Assembly: GCA_964017045.1 (NCBI GenBank)
Contig: OZ024794.1
Coordinates: 6,732,329-6,796,328, forward strand
Length of the DNA stretch: 64,000 bases
Source of the DNA: Omphiscola glabra
Lineage: Eukaryota > Mollusca > Gastropoda > Lymnaeidae
Direction: 5' to 3'
The position numbers and the translations under genes were made by a program. Within the stretch, counting starts at the first letter, position 1. Each line of letters opens with the position of its first letter. Below, in pieces: positions 54,601 through 63,829 of the stretch. The notes under the pieces are model-generated. The model did no database searches and was not told the DNA's origin. It saw only the letters and a program-made list of their open reading frames with translations.

Positions 54601-56953
54601 TGGATTCACTCCCTTTATTTTTTTGTTAAATAGAGTTACATTTTCATTATTATAAAGGTGGCAAATTTTTATTTGTTGATTAATTATAATTTTTAAAATT
54701 TCATTAGTTGGCCTATTTTAATCTTTTTATGTGTTCCGCCATCTTTTGAAATATTCGTTATCAGACCTCGTGTTCTTTCATTTAATTTCTGGATATTATT
54801 TTCGGTGGAACCTGAAATAAAGTGTTTAAATGGGTATTCCATGAAATTGTAAGTTGGTTTTTCATTATTTCTTTAATTTTATAATTAATTTCGGCAATTC
54901 TTTGTTTTTACTCTCCATTTTTCTAGTTTTCAAGGTCAAAACCCCAGTTAGGGAGAGGGTCAAAACCCTGGTTAAGGATGAATTTAGAGTTCAGGTTAGG
55001 TTTGGGGATAGATTTAAGGATTAAGGTTAGGTTTAGGGATACATTTAGGGATTATTTTAGAAGATGACCACACGTGTTTTATTCGTGTTTCATTAGTTTT
55101 TGGATATTCTTTTCGTTGGAACCTGAAATAAAGTGTGTAAAAGTGTATTCCATGAAAATGTAAGTTGGGTTTTCATTACTTCTTTATTTTATAATTAATT
55201 TTGGCCACTTTTCTTTGTTTTTTTTTAAATTTTCCTACTTTTCAGGGTCAAAACCCAGCGCCACGTTAGGCTAAGGAGAGTGTCAAAACGCTGGTTCCGA
55301 TAGGGTCAAAACCCTATTAGGGAGAGGGTCAAAACCCTGTTAGGGAGAGGGTAAAAAATCGCGAATATCTTTCTCAAAATTTACCAATTTAGGTTTCAGG
55401 TTAGGGTTCAGGATACATTTAGGTCATTTTTTCATTATTTTTTAACTGTTTATTCGGTAAATTTTGAGAGATGTATCCGCGTCTTTTACCATGGCCGCCA
55501 TCTTGTTTGCCTGGACCCGCGAACTTTTACGTGTTCACGGGTCGGGACAACCAAGATGGCGGCCTTGGAAAAATAAAATAACAAATTTTTTTTCTAAAAT
55601 TAAGAATAAAAAGTTTTTAAAAATGAAAAATTCCTCCCTAACAGGGTTTTGACCCTCTCCCTAACAGGGTTTTGACCCTCTCCCTAACAGAGTTTTGACT
55701 CTCTCCCTAACAGGGTTTTGACCCTCTCCCTAACAGGATTTTGACCCTCTCCCTAACAGGGTTTTGACCCTCTCCTTAACAGGGTTTTGACCCTCTCCTA
55801 ACCTGAACCCTAAATCTATCCCTCACCTTAAACAGAATCTAATGGTAAGAAACAATGTTAACAGCAATTGAAAAATTAAAATAAATTTCCAAATGTTTTT
55901 TTTATTTTACTCACTGTTTACGAATCAGAATCACTCATGACCCAATCCATCACACTTCTTTCGCCCTGAAATTCCAGACGAAACCAAAAACGGGTAGTAA
56001 ATTTAGCTTCCATCTGCATAAATTTACCCAAAATTTATTCAAACTTACCGCGGACACTGGAGTGCAATCAAGATGATAACAGATCAGCATCTGACGTGAC
56101 GTAACAATTCTGCACTCCTTTCTATATCCGCATTATTTTAAAGTACCATATAAAAAAATTAATTTCTGTATTTTTCATTAACAATTTGAAAATTCTAAAA
56201 TTTTCACACGCTCAGAACGACACATAAGAACAAAATGGCAAGTAATTTTTGACATAAAATTGAACTTTTTAATTATGCACATGAACTCTTGTTGCAGCCG
56301 GTATGAGCCGTGTATTCCTTCGCCGCCACTTTTTCAAGTGAATAAACGTAAATTTTTCAACAAATAATTGCAACTTATATGAAAATAAACTTAGAAAACA
56401 GGAGAAAAACCATAATTAACTAAACTCGGCGTATTAATACCTAAAAATAATTCTTGTAAAAATAAACAAAGGGGAGCGAATCCTGGAATAAAGACGCAAA
56501 TGACGTCACGGATACGCAATTAAAAATCAGCCATCTTATGAAATGGCAGACGACATAAAATACTAAATCAGCCAACCAATCAAATTGTATCATTATATTT
56601 AATCAACCAATAAAAAATTAATTAAAAAACATGCCATCGTCATTTAAGGAAAATGTAACTCTAATAAAAAAAATAAGGGGAGTGAATCCACACAAATGAC
56701 GTCACGGATACGCAATTCAAAATCAGCCGTTTATTCTTAATTTTAGCAAAAGTGGGTTATTTAGTTTTTCCACGGCCGCCATCTTTGTTGTCCCGACCCG
56801 TGAATACGTAAAAGTTCGTGGGTCGGGGCAACCAAGATGGCGGCCATGGTAAAAAAACGCGGTGATTTCTCTCATTATTTACCCTTGTGTGTTTTTCTTA
56901 AAAGATTTATACTTACCCAGTACATTGAACCATAATATGTACACGTATTTCAT
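43959..56953 (-). CDS. Six-exon gene for a single-Ig-domain surface protein (213 aa)
   Basis: Exons (minus strand): 56917-56953, 53370-53569, 49252-49441, 47485-47532, 44554-44598, 43959-44080. Lengths 37+200+190+48+45+122 = 642 bp, all junctions in phase (1,0,1,1,1) with GT/AG borders. The product has a signal peptide (1 to about 13), one Ig-like domain (about 25-140), a Ser/Thr-rich stalk (about 143-188), a short hydrophobic stretch (190-202) and a SHKWQEHQIGG tail. The Ig Cys pair is residues 37 and 118 (DHQGVYECHF). Three extra Cys at 86, 90 and 101 suggest a second disulfide. An N-glycosylation site NASS lies at 182. The hydrophobic stretch is short for a transmembrane helix, so GPI anchoring or secretion is possible. 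Likely roles are recognition, adhesion or immunity, but no ligand can be inferred. Introns hold TEs and minisatellites. Confidence 0.75.
44554..44598 (-). CDS. Ig gene exon 5: stalk
   Basis: 45 bp between acceptor 'ttatttatttag' and donor GTGATT. Symmetric phase 1; reads PETRHENFPTADPP. Confidence 0.65.
45005..45195. repeat. 37-bp minisatellite, 5 copies
   Basis: The unit contains 'ccccattgtgactggtcaac' and 'ctgtgatggtgtctaa'. It lies in intron 4 of the Ig gene. Confidence 0.92.
45200..45739. other. Intronic, no feature seen
   Basis: Unique sequence in intron 4 of the Ig gene without recognisable coding or RNA features. Confidence 0.3.
45740..47020 (-). mobile_element. Non-LTR retrotransposon RT remnant, 5'-truncated
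   Basis: Minus-strand frames in order: LIDLNKVFDRVNGGGLWKIM, VKQGCVLAPTL, INELLFAENLAL (the catalytic FADD box degraded to FAEN), then DTYIYLGIILSRSV, LLYGCETWTVY, HLRLTKRVARM and LPKKLFYSEL. The polymerase palm and the C-terminal region are spread over at least four frames, so it is dead. It is inserted in intron 4 of the Ig gene on the same strand. Confidence 0.85.
47021..47480. other. Intronic, no feature seen
   Basis: Sequence between the LINE remnant and Ig exon 4; nothing recognisable. Confidence 0.3.
47485..47532 (-). CDS. Ig gene exon 4: Thr/Ser stalk
   Basis: 48 bp between acceptor 'tataatttatttacag' and donor GTATGT. Symmetric phase 1; reads DTTTASDSTSISTFL. This is a skippable module and a candidate for alternative splicing or O-glycosylation. 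Confidence 0.68.
   Translation of the reverse strand: MTLQQLLIQHLFQPS
47995..48025. mobile_element. Fragment of a CAGTGGCGTAG-type hAT MITE end
   Basis: The string 'ggctacgccactg' equals the inverted terminal repeat of the MITE at 5400-5553. Only one end is visible, so this is a solo terminus or a truncated copy in intron 3. Confidence 0.5.
48609..48659. repeat. (TA)n microsatellite
   Basis: About 25 uninterrupted TA dinucleotides. Confidence 0.97.
48761..49057 (-). other. Unrecognised 98-codon minus-strand frame
   Basis: An open frame beginning MPFYSNSQSSISCKHLIHS, with no repeats and normal amino-acid composition, lies in intron 3 of the Ig gene. I do not recognise it and no splice sites support it as an exon. 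It may be a fragment of an unidentified mobile element. Confidence 0.15.
49252..49441 (-). CDS. Ig gene exon 3: second half of Ig domain
   Basis: Acceptor 'tttcctgtttcttaag', donor GTGATT (aaaag|gtgatt), phase 0 to 1. It holds the three additional Cys (NCHTSCSYSDRALQANC), the F-strand DHQGVYECHFEV and the G-strand LSTLIVIK. It has no ATG, and the domain fit with exon 2 is close. Confidence 0.78.
49735..51680. repeat. 16-17-bp minisatellite with higher-order units
   Basis: The base unit is 'aatgttatgacacttag' with variants 'aatgttatgaaactaag' and 'aatgttataaaactttg'. Up to about 51190 these form a regular three-unit (about 49 bp) higher-order repeat, with occasional 'cccttacaataaaatgaaac' insertions. 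Beyond that the array is monomeric and degenerate. It lies in intron 2 of the Ig gene. Confidence 0.95.
51758..52183 (-). pseudogene. Penelope GIY-YIG endonuclease domain
   Basis: Contains NVIYAMVCTRCQMSYIGETG and RRLSDRCTEHLRNI, then CPVSKHFN and the terminal LEHKLILTY. The domain itself is open, but the RT upstream is in another frame and broken. It is clearly related to, but not the same subfamily as, 41402-41848. Confidence 0.85.
52244..52879 (-). pseudogene. Penelope RT C-terminal part
   Basis: Contains GPSFACLFMGHFEHMVESSY, YKRYIDDGIGV and VNFLDITVTL, then KPTDSHSYLLYSS and FSQLLRLRRLC. It is open for 211 codons. The nominal ATG follows an in-frame TAA that interrupts the conserved GVAMGT block. 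Confidence 0.87.
53370..53569 (-). CDS. Ig gene exon 2: first half of Ig domain
   Basis: Acceptor 'cttttgtttatctcaaag', donor GTAGGT (tta|gtaggt), phase 1 to 0. It contains the B-strand Cys in ERESFTIRCGPL and the C-strand-like ATFIYMYIG, ending FDKRPTL. The open frame continues past the donor only by readthrough of the intron. Confidence 0.75.
53790..53983. repeat. Degenerate about 44-bp repeat
   Basis: Four to five units around 'gagtgacttagtcaaataat' with spacer 'tcgtaggagat'. It lies in intron 1 of the Ig gene. Confidence 0.75.
53984..54526. mobile_element. About 540-bp MITE with about 68-bp inverted ends
   Basis: The left end (ggttaatttgaagagata ... catgtttattgcaggagtca) and the inverted right end (ggctaatttggagagata ... 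catgtttattgcaggagtca) are clear inverted repeats. The inside carries three 'accagggttttgaccctat' units and 'catgtaactctatta'. No coding sequence. It lies in intron 1 of the Ig gene. Confidence 0.8.
55489..55568. repeat. 80-bp imperfect palindrome (copy 1)
   Basis: Arms of about 40 bp begin 'ccatggccgccatcttg' and end 'aagatggcggccttgg', with the centre near 'cttttacgtgttcac'. The arm tips carry AAGATGGCGGC, the core of a YY1-type site, facing each other. Confidence 0.85.
55625..55805. repeat. 24-bp minisatellite (gggttttgaccc)
   Basis: About seven units of 'aacagggttttgaccctctc' plus 'ccta'. The same unit is found in reverse orientation at 54945-54985 and 55305-55350, and dispersed at 54070-54130. 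The units themselves contain the palindromic 'gggttttgaccc'. Confidence 0.92.
56770..56849. repeat. 80-bp imperfect palindrome (copy 2)
   Basis: 'ccacggccgccatctttg' against 'accaagatggcggccatgg', with the centre near 'aatacgtaaaa'. About 35 of 40 arm positions pair by eye. It can extrude as a cruciform or make a hairpin RNA. Confidence 0.88.
56917..56953 (-). CDS. Ig gene exon 1: signal peptide
   Basis: ATG at 56953; MKYVYILWFNVL plus one base, then donor GTAAGT. It joins exon 2 to give ...FNVLA-QVFGG with a plausible signal cleavage after Ala. The codon context and 5' flank are duplicated at 43.0 kb. Confidence 0.72.
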
Positions 56954-57130
56954 GGTTTGAAAAAATAAAATAAACTTATCATTACTTGAAATAAAACTTA
57001 ATTATTCAGAAAGATGTAAAATTCCCACACTTTTATCTATCCAATCACAAAACAGCGCTGTGTGCACCATCGTTAATGGCCGTGCGAAAGGGCTTAATGT
57101 GGTGCATAATATGTTTAGACAAATGATAAG
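56954..57130 (-). promoter_or_regulatory. Promoter-proximal region of the Ig gene
   Basis: Upstream of the start codon on the minus strand: 'gtgattgg' (inverted CCAAT) near 57040, then 'agataaaag' (TATA-like) downstream of it. 'ggccgtgcgaaa' on the plus strand at about 57079 lies further upstream. The arrangement is conserved at 43033-43165, except that the TATA-like stretch is missing there. Confidence 0.5.
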
Positions 57131-57415
57131 GTTGCACATTTCTTTTTGAAATATGTGGACGACTCCAGTTACTTGTTTAAGAATTTATATTAAATGTAAG
57201 TAAATAATTTAAATTAATAATTTTTTAAATTATTTTTTTTAAAGGCTGCACTTCTAAGCTATGAAGGTGTTTTCCAAGGATTTGTTGAGAGGAAATTTTG
57301 TAAGGCTGCACTACTACACATTTTTGTTTGCTCAAATTTCACTGTAAGCACATAGTATTTTGTACAACGGCGACAAAAAATCAGCAAAAAATCTCTTCTC
57401 TAGGTTTTACTATTA
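57131..57415. other. No recognisable gene
   Basis: AT-rich unique sequence between the Ig gene promoter region and the Helitron. Confidence 0.3.
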
Positions 57416-59233
57416 ACTAGCTAAAATTCCCGGCGTTTCCAGGATTTACATTCACACAAAAACTTGCTACAGCCTTTTAATTAGCAATGAAATTAATAAA
57501 ATAGTATTAAAAAAAATCAATTTATAATTTATCAAAACGCATTTTATAAGAACCTTTGTTAACGCTCTTCTCGATTTGATCCCGATCACGGTAGAATGCC
57601 GTTTACCTATGGGACGCCGTTTTTCAAAGACATATCGATCAGGGTTTATCCCGATCCCGATTAAGTCTCGATCTCGGTAGATCACGATCCCGGTGGGATC
57701 CAGATATCGTTGGGATCCAGATACTTGAGCGATCTAGATACCGGCGGGATCCCCGGTTTAATGGGTTGCCGATCCCGTTGGTATTCGAATCCCGGTGAGA
57801 TCCTTTCCCAGTAGGACCCCAGTGGGGTCGCATCTTCTTTTGAGATCCAGTTTCCCGGTGCGATTATCTTCTCTGCTGGAAACCTGTTTCCTTATAGGAT
57901 CCCGATCCTTGTTTGATCCCATTACTTAATGGGATCGCGTTACCAGAGGGCACCAGTTTTCTCTTGGCTCTCGTTCTCCTTCAGAATCCTGTTTCTAGGT
58001 GGGATCATATTCCCAGGGCGATTTTGTTTCCGGTGGGATTATGAATGCTATATTTCTAAAAATAAAAGTATATAAATAAATGGAACATTAACATCTCAAT
58101 AAAGTTTTATATACCATTATATATCCCCTTAGAACAGCATAGAACTTTACGGAATTTCTAGATTTGATTTATATCCTCCTCGAAAAGGATTACTTTTCTA
58201 CTTATGTTTTTCGATACAAAAAATATAAATCTAAATAACATAACTATAACCATTTTCCGGTTAAGATAAAAGTGGGGCCACCCACGGTGACTTCTTTCCA
58301 TTGGTGTAAAGTTTAAATTATGCCTCAGATAGCGGCCCTATAAAATTCATTCAGATAAATAATCAGGTTAAAATTTAAAAACAGTTTTAAATTATCGAAC
58401 TTTCTTGAAAATTCTAGATCGGCATTAGATTGACTGTATATTATTCATTTTAAATCTACCATATCTCAGTACGGAGCATGAAGGTTATTGCAACTAAGTT
58501 AGGCCTAGATCCATCAATTCACACAGCATGTTTAGTGTTGCTTAAATAAGCCTGTTAGTATTTATAAAGCTTACATTTTGTAAAAATGAGATTGAGACAC
58601 TGGCCTCAGAGGAATGGATATTATGAGTTGTTTACGTTCGGTATATGAATATGAATATTCAAGAGTTACTTGTACTAAAATTTGTCAAGATCCATCTGTT
58701 TATGTAGGAAAAAGTGTTGTTAGTTTTTTAAAATTTATTCATATATATATTTATCATATATATATATAAATGAATTAAGGGCACCCGGACCAGCATGGAG
58801 CGTTATAAAATGATAATAATTCTCCAAGAGTTCTTTACGAATAATAATGGATATACGTGCCAAGTTTAATCAAGATCCACAAACAAACAAACGCACACAT
58901 TTTCACTTTTATAACTAAATGGTATAAGAAAAAATTATTGGATATTTTGAGTTCACTATCCCTTCGGTATTTAAAAATGGATATTCAATTGTATGTGTGC
59001 TAAGTTTGGTCAATACTTATTGATTCGTGCAGGTGTATATGTTGGTCAATTTATTTATATAGTTCATATAAGAAAAAAAATTGCGGATTATATTTTAAAG
59101 TACAAAGCAACCAAGACTTCATTTCGGATAATGATGGCTTATGTCGAAAATTCTATTTCTTATCTATATATTTCTGGTCCCCAAAATGTCGAGCCACGAA
59201 TAATACTTTCAGAACAGGGGATATATATATAGA
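57416..59233 (-). mobile_element. Non-autonomous Helitron, 1.8 kb
   Basis: The minus strand starts A|TCTATATATATATCCCCTG at 59233. It ends with a small hairpin (cctgg...ccggg) followed by 'aattttagCTAGT' at 57416 and then T. This gives the expected A|T insertion site. No Rep or helicase coding is present. Inside, 57540-58030 consists of degenerate 'gatcccg/gtgggatc' repeats. The ends are of the same type as those of the autonomous element at 25046-32565, so trans-mobilisation is plausible. Confidence 0.7.
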
Positions 59234-59396
59234 TAAAGGTCCCTAGCGCTACGTTGATTAGTATTACTATGACTATGTCTAGGGAATAATTACTACAATC
59301 AACAGTTACAACAATAACGTTACTATTACTAAAAAACACCAGTGGTTCAGCCACAAATAATTATTTTAATTAGTAAAATACTAAATACATAGAAAC

Positions 59397-59478
59397 ATAC
59401 AAATAGTAATACTTAATATCGATACAAATAGTAATACTTAATATCGATACAAATAGTAATACTTAATATCGATACAAA
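59397..59478. repeat. 25-bp tandem repeat, 3 copies
   Basis: Tandem 'aaatagtaatacttaatatc' plus 'gatac'. Confidence 0.92.
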
Positions 59479-59484
59479 TACAAT

Positions 59485-60250
59485 CCCAGTGGTATCCCAT
59501 TTTCCGATAAAATCCCGATCTTGCTTGGATCTCGATCTCGTCGGTTTTCTGATTCCGGTGGGATCCCTATCTTGGTAGGATCCCGGTTCCGATGGGATGC
59601 CGATACCAGTGGGCTCCTGATTCCGGTTTGGTTCCCCATGCTATCGGTATCCTAATCTTGTTTGATCCCGAACCCTGTGGGATCTCAATTTTGTGGGATC
59701 GCATTACCGGTGGGTTCCAATATACTCGTTCCCCCGTTTGTCGATGGGGTCATGTTTGCAGTGAAATTTTGTTCCCGGTATAAATATGAAGTGCATGTTT
59801 AAAGAAAATCCCCATGAAAATATAGAAATGAATAGAACTAAACAGACATTTCAATAAGTTTTAGACACCATTATACATCTCCGTAGAACAATTTAGAACT
59901 TGCTGGAACATTCTAGATGAAAATTATTATCTTCTTCAAAACGTGTAAAAAATGGCTTTTCTAAATAATTAATTTTCGAAAATGAAAAATTATACAACTA
60001 AATGCACTACTATAACTATAGTCGGTTTAAGTTGAAGACGGGTCCCAGCGGGGGTACATTTCATATTTGTACCAAATTAGTTTTAACTGAGATGGGGCAA
60101 AATATAAAAATTAGTCAGATAAATTATGAAGTTAAAATTTAAAATGTGTTCCATTAAAATCTATTTAAAAGTGCAATAGAAAGGCCTATAGCTTTTTAAA
60201 AGTATCGAATTTTCTGGAAAATTCTAGATTGGATAATATTATTTTTAAAT
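59485..60250 (-). mobile_element. Truncated relative of the 57416-59233 element
   Basis: The same order of blocks as 57580-58440 is visible: gatcccg-rich part, 'attttgttcccggt', 'accattatacatctccg/ccattatatatcccctt', 'tagaac...ttctaga', then 'attctagattggata'. Identity is moderate. No Helitron termini are seen, so it is a diverged fragment. Confidence 0.6.
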
Positions 60251-60554
60251 CCACCGATATTTCTATACGGCCAGTGAAGTGTAATGCTAGCAAGTGACGA
60301 AACGTTTGATCTTACTTTATGTGTGTACTAGCTGTAAGGTCTTAATGTCCTTGTAATGACTAGCAATGACCATACATGTGTACTTGGATAGTCCATGCAC
60401 TACCTCATCTCATGGGTCAGCGTAAACACAGCACTAATACTGATACACTAACTCTAACCGGTTAGTTGTGCAACAATGTTTATTCTTCACAATTAACAAT
60501 AGTGTATTTACATATATATAAATGAAATTCCAGCCTAACAAACTAATCAACATC

Positions 60555-60760
60555 AAAATCCTCTTGTCTAACGGCCATCTACATACCACCATAGCAAGAA
60601 CTAAACTAAGACGTCATTTCCACCTACCCAAATACGTCACCACATTGTCTAACAATATATACAGCTACACATATAATCTCTAACAAAACATGTTTTACGT
60701 ACCAACATCACAACAGTGATATCATACCCTTGACACCAAGCTACGCCAAAATCCATCAAT
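60555..60760 (+). repeat. Inverted repeat copy 1 (about 190 bp)
   Basis: It matches the reverse complement of 63830-63985 closely: 'aacggccatcta', 'aactaaactaagacgtcatt', 'cctacccaaatacgtcac', 'atatacagctacacatataa', 'aaaacatgttttacgtacca' and 'acatcacaacag'. The pair flanks about 3.1 kb that includes a LINE. Confidence 0.85.
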
Positions 60761-60779
60761 TCTCATAGCACCTATTGTG

Positions 60780-62225
60780 TTTCTAAGGCGGTGTCTATTT
60801 ATTTCTCAAAAAAATTATGCATTTTTTTACCCCTTCCCTCCCCTTATTGTCAACAACTGTCAAACTTTCAATGACCCCCCCCCCTTTTTTTTTTTAAAAA
60901 TGATATCAACATTTTATAACCCCCTTCCCCCACAAAAAAAGAATTAATTATAAAATAAATATATTTAATATTATATTTTATTCCGTGCTGATCTATTTTG
61001 ATGAAACAAAATTCGAAGAAAAACATTTGATTACACATCTCCAGATTGTTAATCAAGAAGTTAAAAACTGTTAAACCATAAAGTTTATAATGTAAAATCA
61101 AATAAAAGGTTTGTAAAGACTTAATATCATTGTTTGTGGAAGTAATTGCGGACAAATATAGTTTCTAGCTGCTATCATTTTCCCATGGAGTAGCCAGGTG
61201 TTGCTATATCGTAGCAATGGGCATCAGGGACGTCATTTGGGTAAGACGGGGGCATTTGCCCCCCTCTAATTTCAAGATTTTATTTAAATTGTTTTATACT
61301 ATGGCGCCTCCAGAAATAAACAACTTAACAAGTTGATTAAGTCCCCCCCCCCCCCTTTGAAAAAACAACTGAACTACGCATCTGAATGGCAGAGTCTATA
61401 GTAGCTGGTTTATCATTTTCATTCTTGCGGAACTGATATACGAGACAAGTCAACATCATCATCATCTAAATATTCAGCACTTAAAATAGAAGCATTGTCG
61501 GTGTGAGCAATAAATGCCATAAGCTTTCTCTCTCTCTGTCTCCTGGCAGCTACTCGCATTGATCGAATCCCTTTTTTGTTGAGGAGCAGGTGCTAATTTC
61601 TTATGCTCAAGTGGGCATTGTCGTTGCTTTTGAAAATCTTTTTCCAACAAGATTTGCGGAGCAAAAATAGATATTTCAAATCTATTCAAAGAGCGATGTT
61701 ATTATTGTTACTCACTTTACTTTCCAATAATTCTTAAAATATCCTATTCCTAGTCTATCAGTATCATGTATCTTGTCTGTACATGACATTTGATCCTTGT
61801 CTTTGTTCCATCCCTGCAACATGTTAGCAAGTATACCGCCCTAGTCATTTGCGACAAACAGAATCTAAGGGTGAAGAGAGGCCAACTTTTGACTTTTCTT
61901 GCACTAACAAAGTGTGCTAACATTGTGACCAGCCATATAAAGTGCACAGACAGATACACATTAAATAAATCTTACATTATTTAAAGTCTAAGAATTATAT
62001 GACTACATTCATTACATTTTTAAATAATTATTTAAACCAGTTGAATTATAAGATTAAAAATTAAATAGGGAAAACATGATTGCTGACGCCAACCAATCTA
62101 AACACCCCTACCCCATGTCTAGAATTCTTAAACACTTTCAAACACCATCACCATACATATTTTGTTGACATAATTAATGGACGCCCTTTAAGCCTATTCG
62201 TATTTATTTAGCTTATATTCATCAT
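60780..62225. other. No gene; includes a candidate hAT MITE end
   Basis: C-rich runs at 60877 and 61346. From 61225 'cagggacgtcatttgggt' and 'gggggcatttgcccccc' resemble hAT-type MITE termini, but the other end is not certain. The 71- and 69-codon minus frames at 61474 and 61750 are unrecognised. Confidence 0.35.
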
Positions 62226-62239
62226 CACCATCATGTCCT

Positions 62240-62731
62240 TTAGTCCTTCGACCGTTGGGGCGCCACAGATGGCATGAAAACTATCCTCCTCCATTCCTCT
62301 CGGTCTTCAGCACTACTCATAGCATCGCCTAGTTTTAATCCCGTCCACTGTTTGATGTTATCTTCCCATCTTTTTCTCTGTCTTCCTCTTCTTCTTCCTC
62401 CTCTAGTTGTGTCCTGCATGATTTCTTTGGCGAGCCCTTGTATTCTTGTCACGTGGCCATACCACTCAAATTTGCGCTTTTTTACAGACAACACGAGGTC
62501 GTCGTACTGGCCAATCGCTTCACGAATCTTTTCTTTCACTTGTTCATTGGTGATGTGGTCTCTATAGCAGATGCCAAGAATGCCTCTGAAACACCTCATC
62601 TCCATCGCCTTTATTTTCCTTTCAAGTTCTGCAGGTAATGTCCAGGACTCACAGGCATATAAAAAAGTGAAATGATTAATGAGCGCATCAGTCTGATTTT
62701 GGTGCTGGGGGCTATATTTTTGTCGTTCCAT
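62240..62731 (-). pseudogene. LINE RT C-terminal domain
   Basis: A 163-codon open stretch with CESWTL, MRCFRGILGICYRDHITNE, WYGHVTR and the Arg-rich GGRRRGRQRKRWEDNIKQW ahead of the stop. It overlaps the palm frame in another register, showing a frameshift near 62620-62720. Confidence 0.85.
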
Positions 62732-63285
62732 ATTTTCTTGAGCCTCTTTAGTGCTTTTGTGGTCTGCGCAAACCTGGCCATCAATTCGGGCTTCGAGCCT
62801 TCTTCCGAGACTTTTGCTCCGAGGTACTTGAAGCTGCCAACTGTCTCTAATCTTTCCTCCACGACCTTAATTTTATATTTGATGCAAGTGGTGTTATTCG
62901 TCATCATTTTTGTCTTTTCTGCACTGATTTGCATGCCAAAGGACGATGGAGTCTTGTCGAGACGCTTTACTATGTTGACTAGCTCTTCTTCGCTTCCAGC
63001 CCGTCCGTCTATGTCATCCGCAAAACGTAGGTTGGTGATTGTTCTGCCACCAATGCTGACTGTCCTTACATGCGTTTCAAGTGCATCTGACTTAATTCTC
63101 TCGAAGAAGACGTTGAACAGTGTGTGGGGGAACAAGAAGCCTTGTTGTACACCAACCGTGATCTTAAACAATTCTCCGATGTTATTGTTGAAGAAGACTT
63201 CACTGGTGGCCTTATCAAAGAGGCTGCATATCATTCTGAATAGGCTTGTGTGCCTAACCCTGTCGAATGCCTTCTTGAAATCCAC
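62611..63285 (-). pseudogene. LINE RT palm domain
   Basis: A 224-codon open stretch with DFKKAFDRVRH, GVQQGFLFPHTLFN, the catalytic RFADDIDG and KYLGAKVSEEG. The conserved Cys-Leu after QG is replaced by Phe-Leu. Confidence 0.86.
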
Positions 63286-63829
63286 AAAGGCGTGGTATAG
63301 GTTTTGTTGGTGTTGAGCATATTTCTCACATAGTATTCTGTTTAGGTTTAGGATCTGATGCGTAGTGTCACGCCCACCTGTTCTTCAGCAATGATTATTT
63401 TGGCATATGGTCTTATTCGGTTCAGTATAACCTTCAGCATGGCCTTGCTTGGGTGTCTTTTTAGGCTAATGGTGCGATAGTTTTGGAAAAGCTATAGGTT
63501 ACCTTTCTTGGGGAGGGGCATGATGAGCGATTGTGTCCATGATTTGGGCAATTCCCATGTCAGCCATATTTTTTAACAAATATTGGTTAGGGCATTTATC
63601 ATTGCTTCTCCTCCCTGTTTCACCAACTCAGCTAGGATATTATCCACTCCTGGGGACCTTTCCTATTTGGAGTGCTTGGACTGCTGCTTCTACTTCTGTG
63701 CGGAGAATTGGGAAATTTTCATTGTCCATTGCTGGGCGGACATTAAGGATCTCTGTTTCTATCTTTATATTTTCATTATATGAGCAGTATTCAGTCCATC
63801 TTTTTAGGATATCATTTTCCTAGGTTGTC

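Larger units (their letters stand above)
54563..56885. mobile_element. Nested MITE complex with large inverted repeats
   Basis: 54563-54740 and, inverted, 56460-56720 share 'gacgtcatttgcgtg', 'ggattcactccc' and 'agagttacattttc'. 55455-55610 and, inverted, 56733-56885 share a second block of about 150 bp. Inner modules also resemble the MITE at 53984, such as the 'attataattaatcaac' region. This is a cluster of related elements inserted into one another. No coding sequence. Confidence 0.7.
62230..63828 (-). mobile_element. Non-LTR retrotransposon RT region, 5'-truncated
   Basis: From 63828 down, the minus strand shows the pre-palm block VEAAVQALQIGKVPGVDNI. It continues with MDFKKAFDRVRHTSLFRM, VGVQQGFLFPHTLFNVFFER, NLRFADDIDGRAG and GSFKYLGAKVSEEG. 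The C-terminal part reads CESWTLPAELERKIKAMEMR, KRKFEWYGHVTR, RGGRRRGRQRKRWEDNIKQW and a terminal PQRSKD. At least two frame breaks separate these blocks, although the FADD box is intact. It lacks an endonuclease. Confidence 0.87.
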
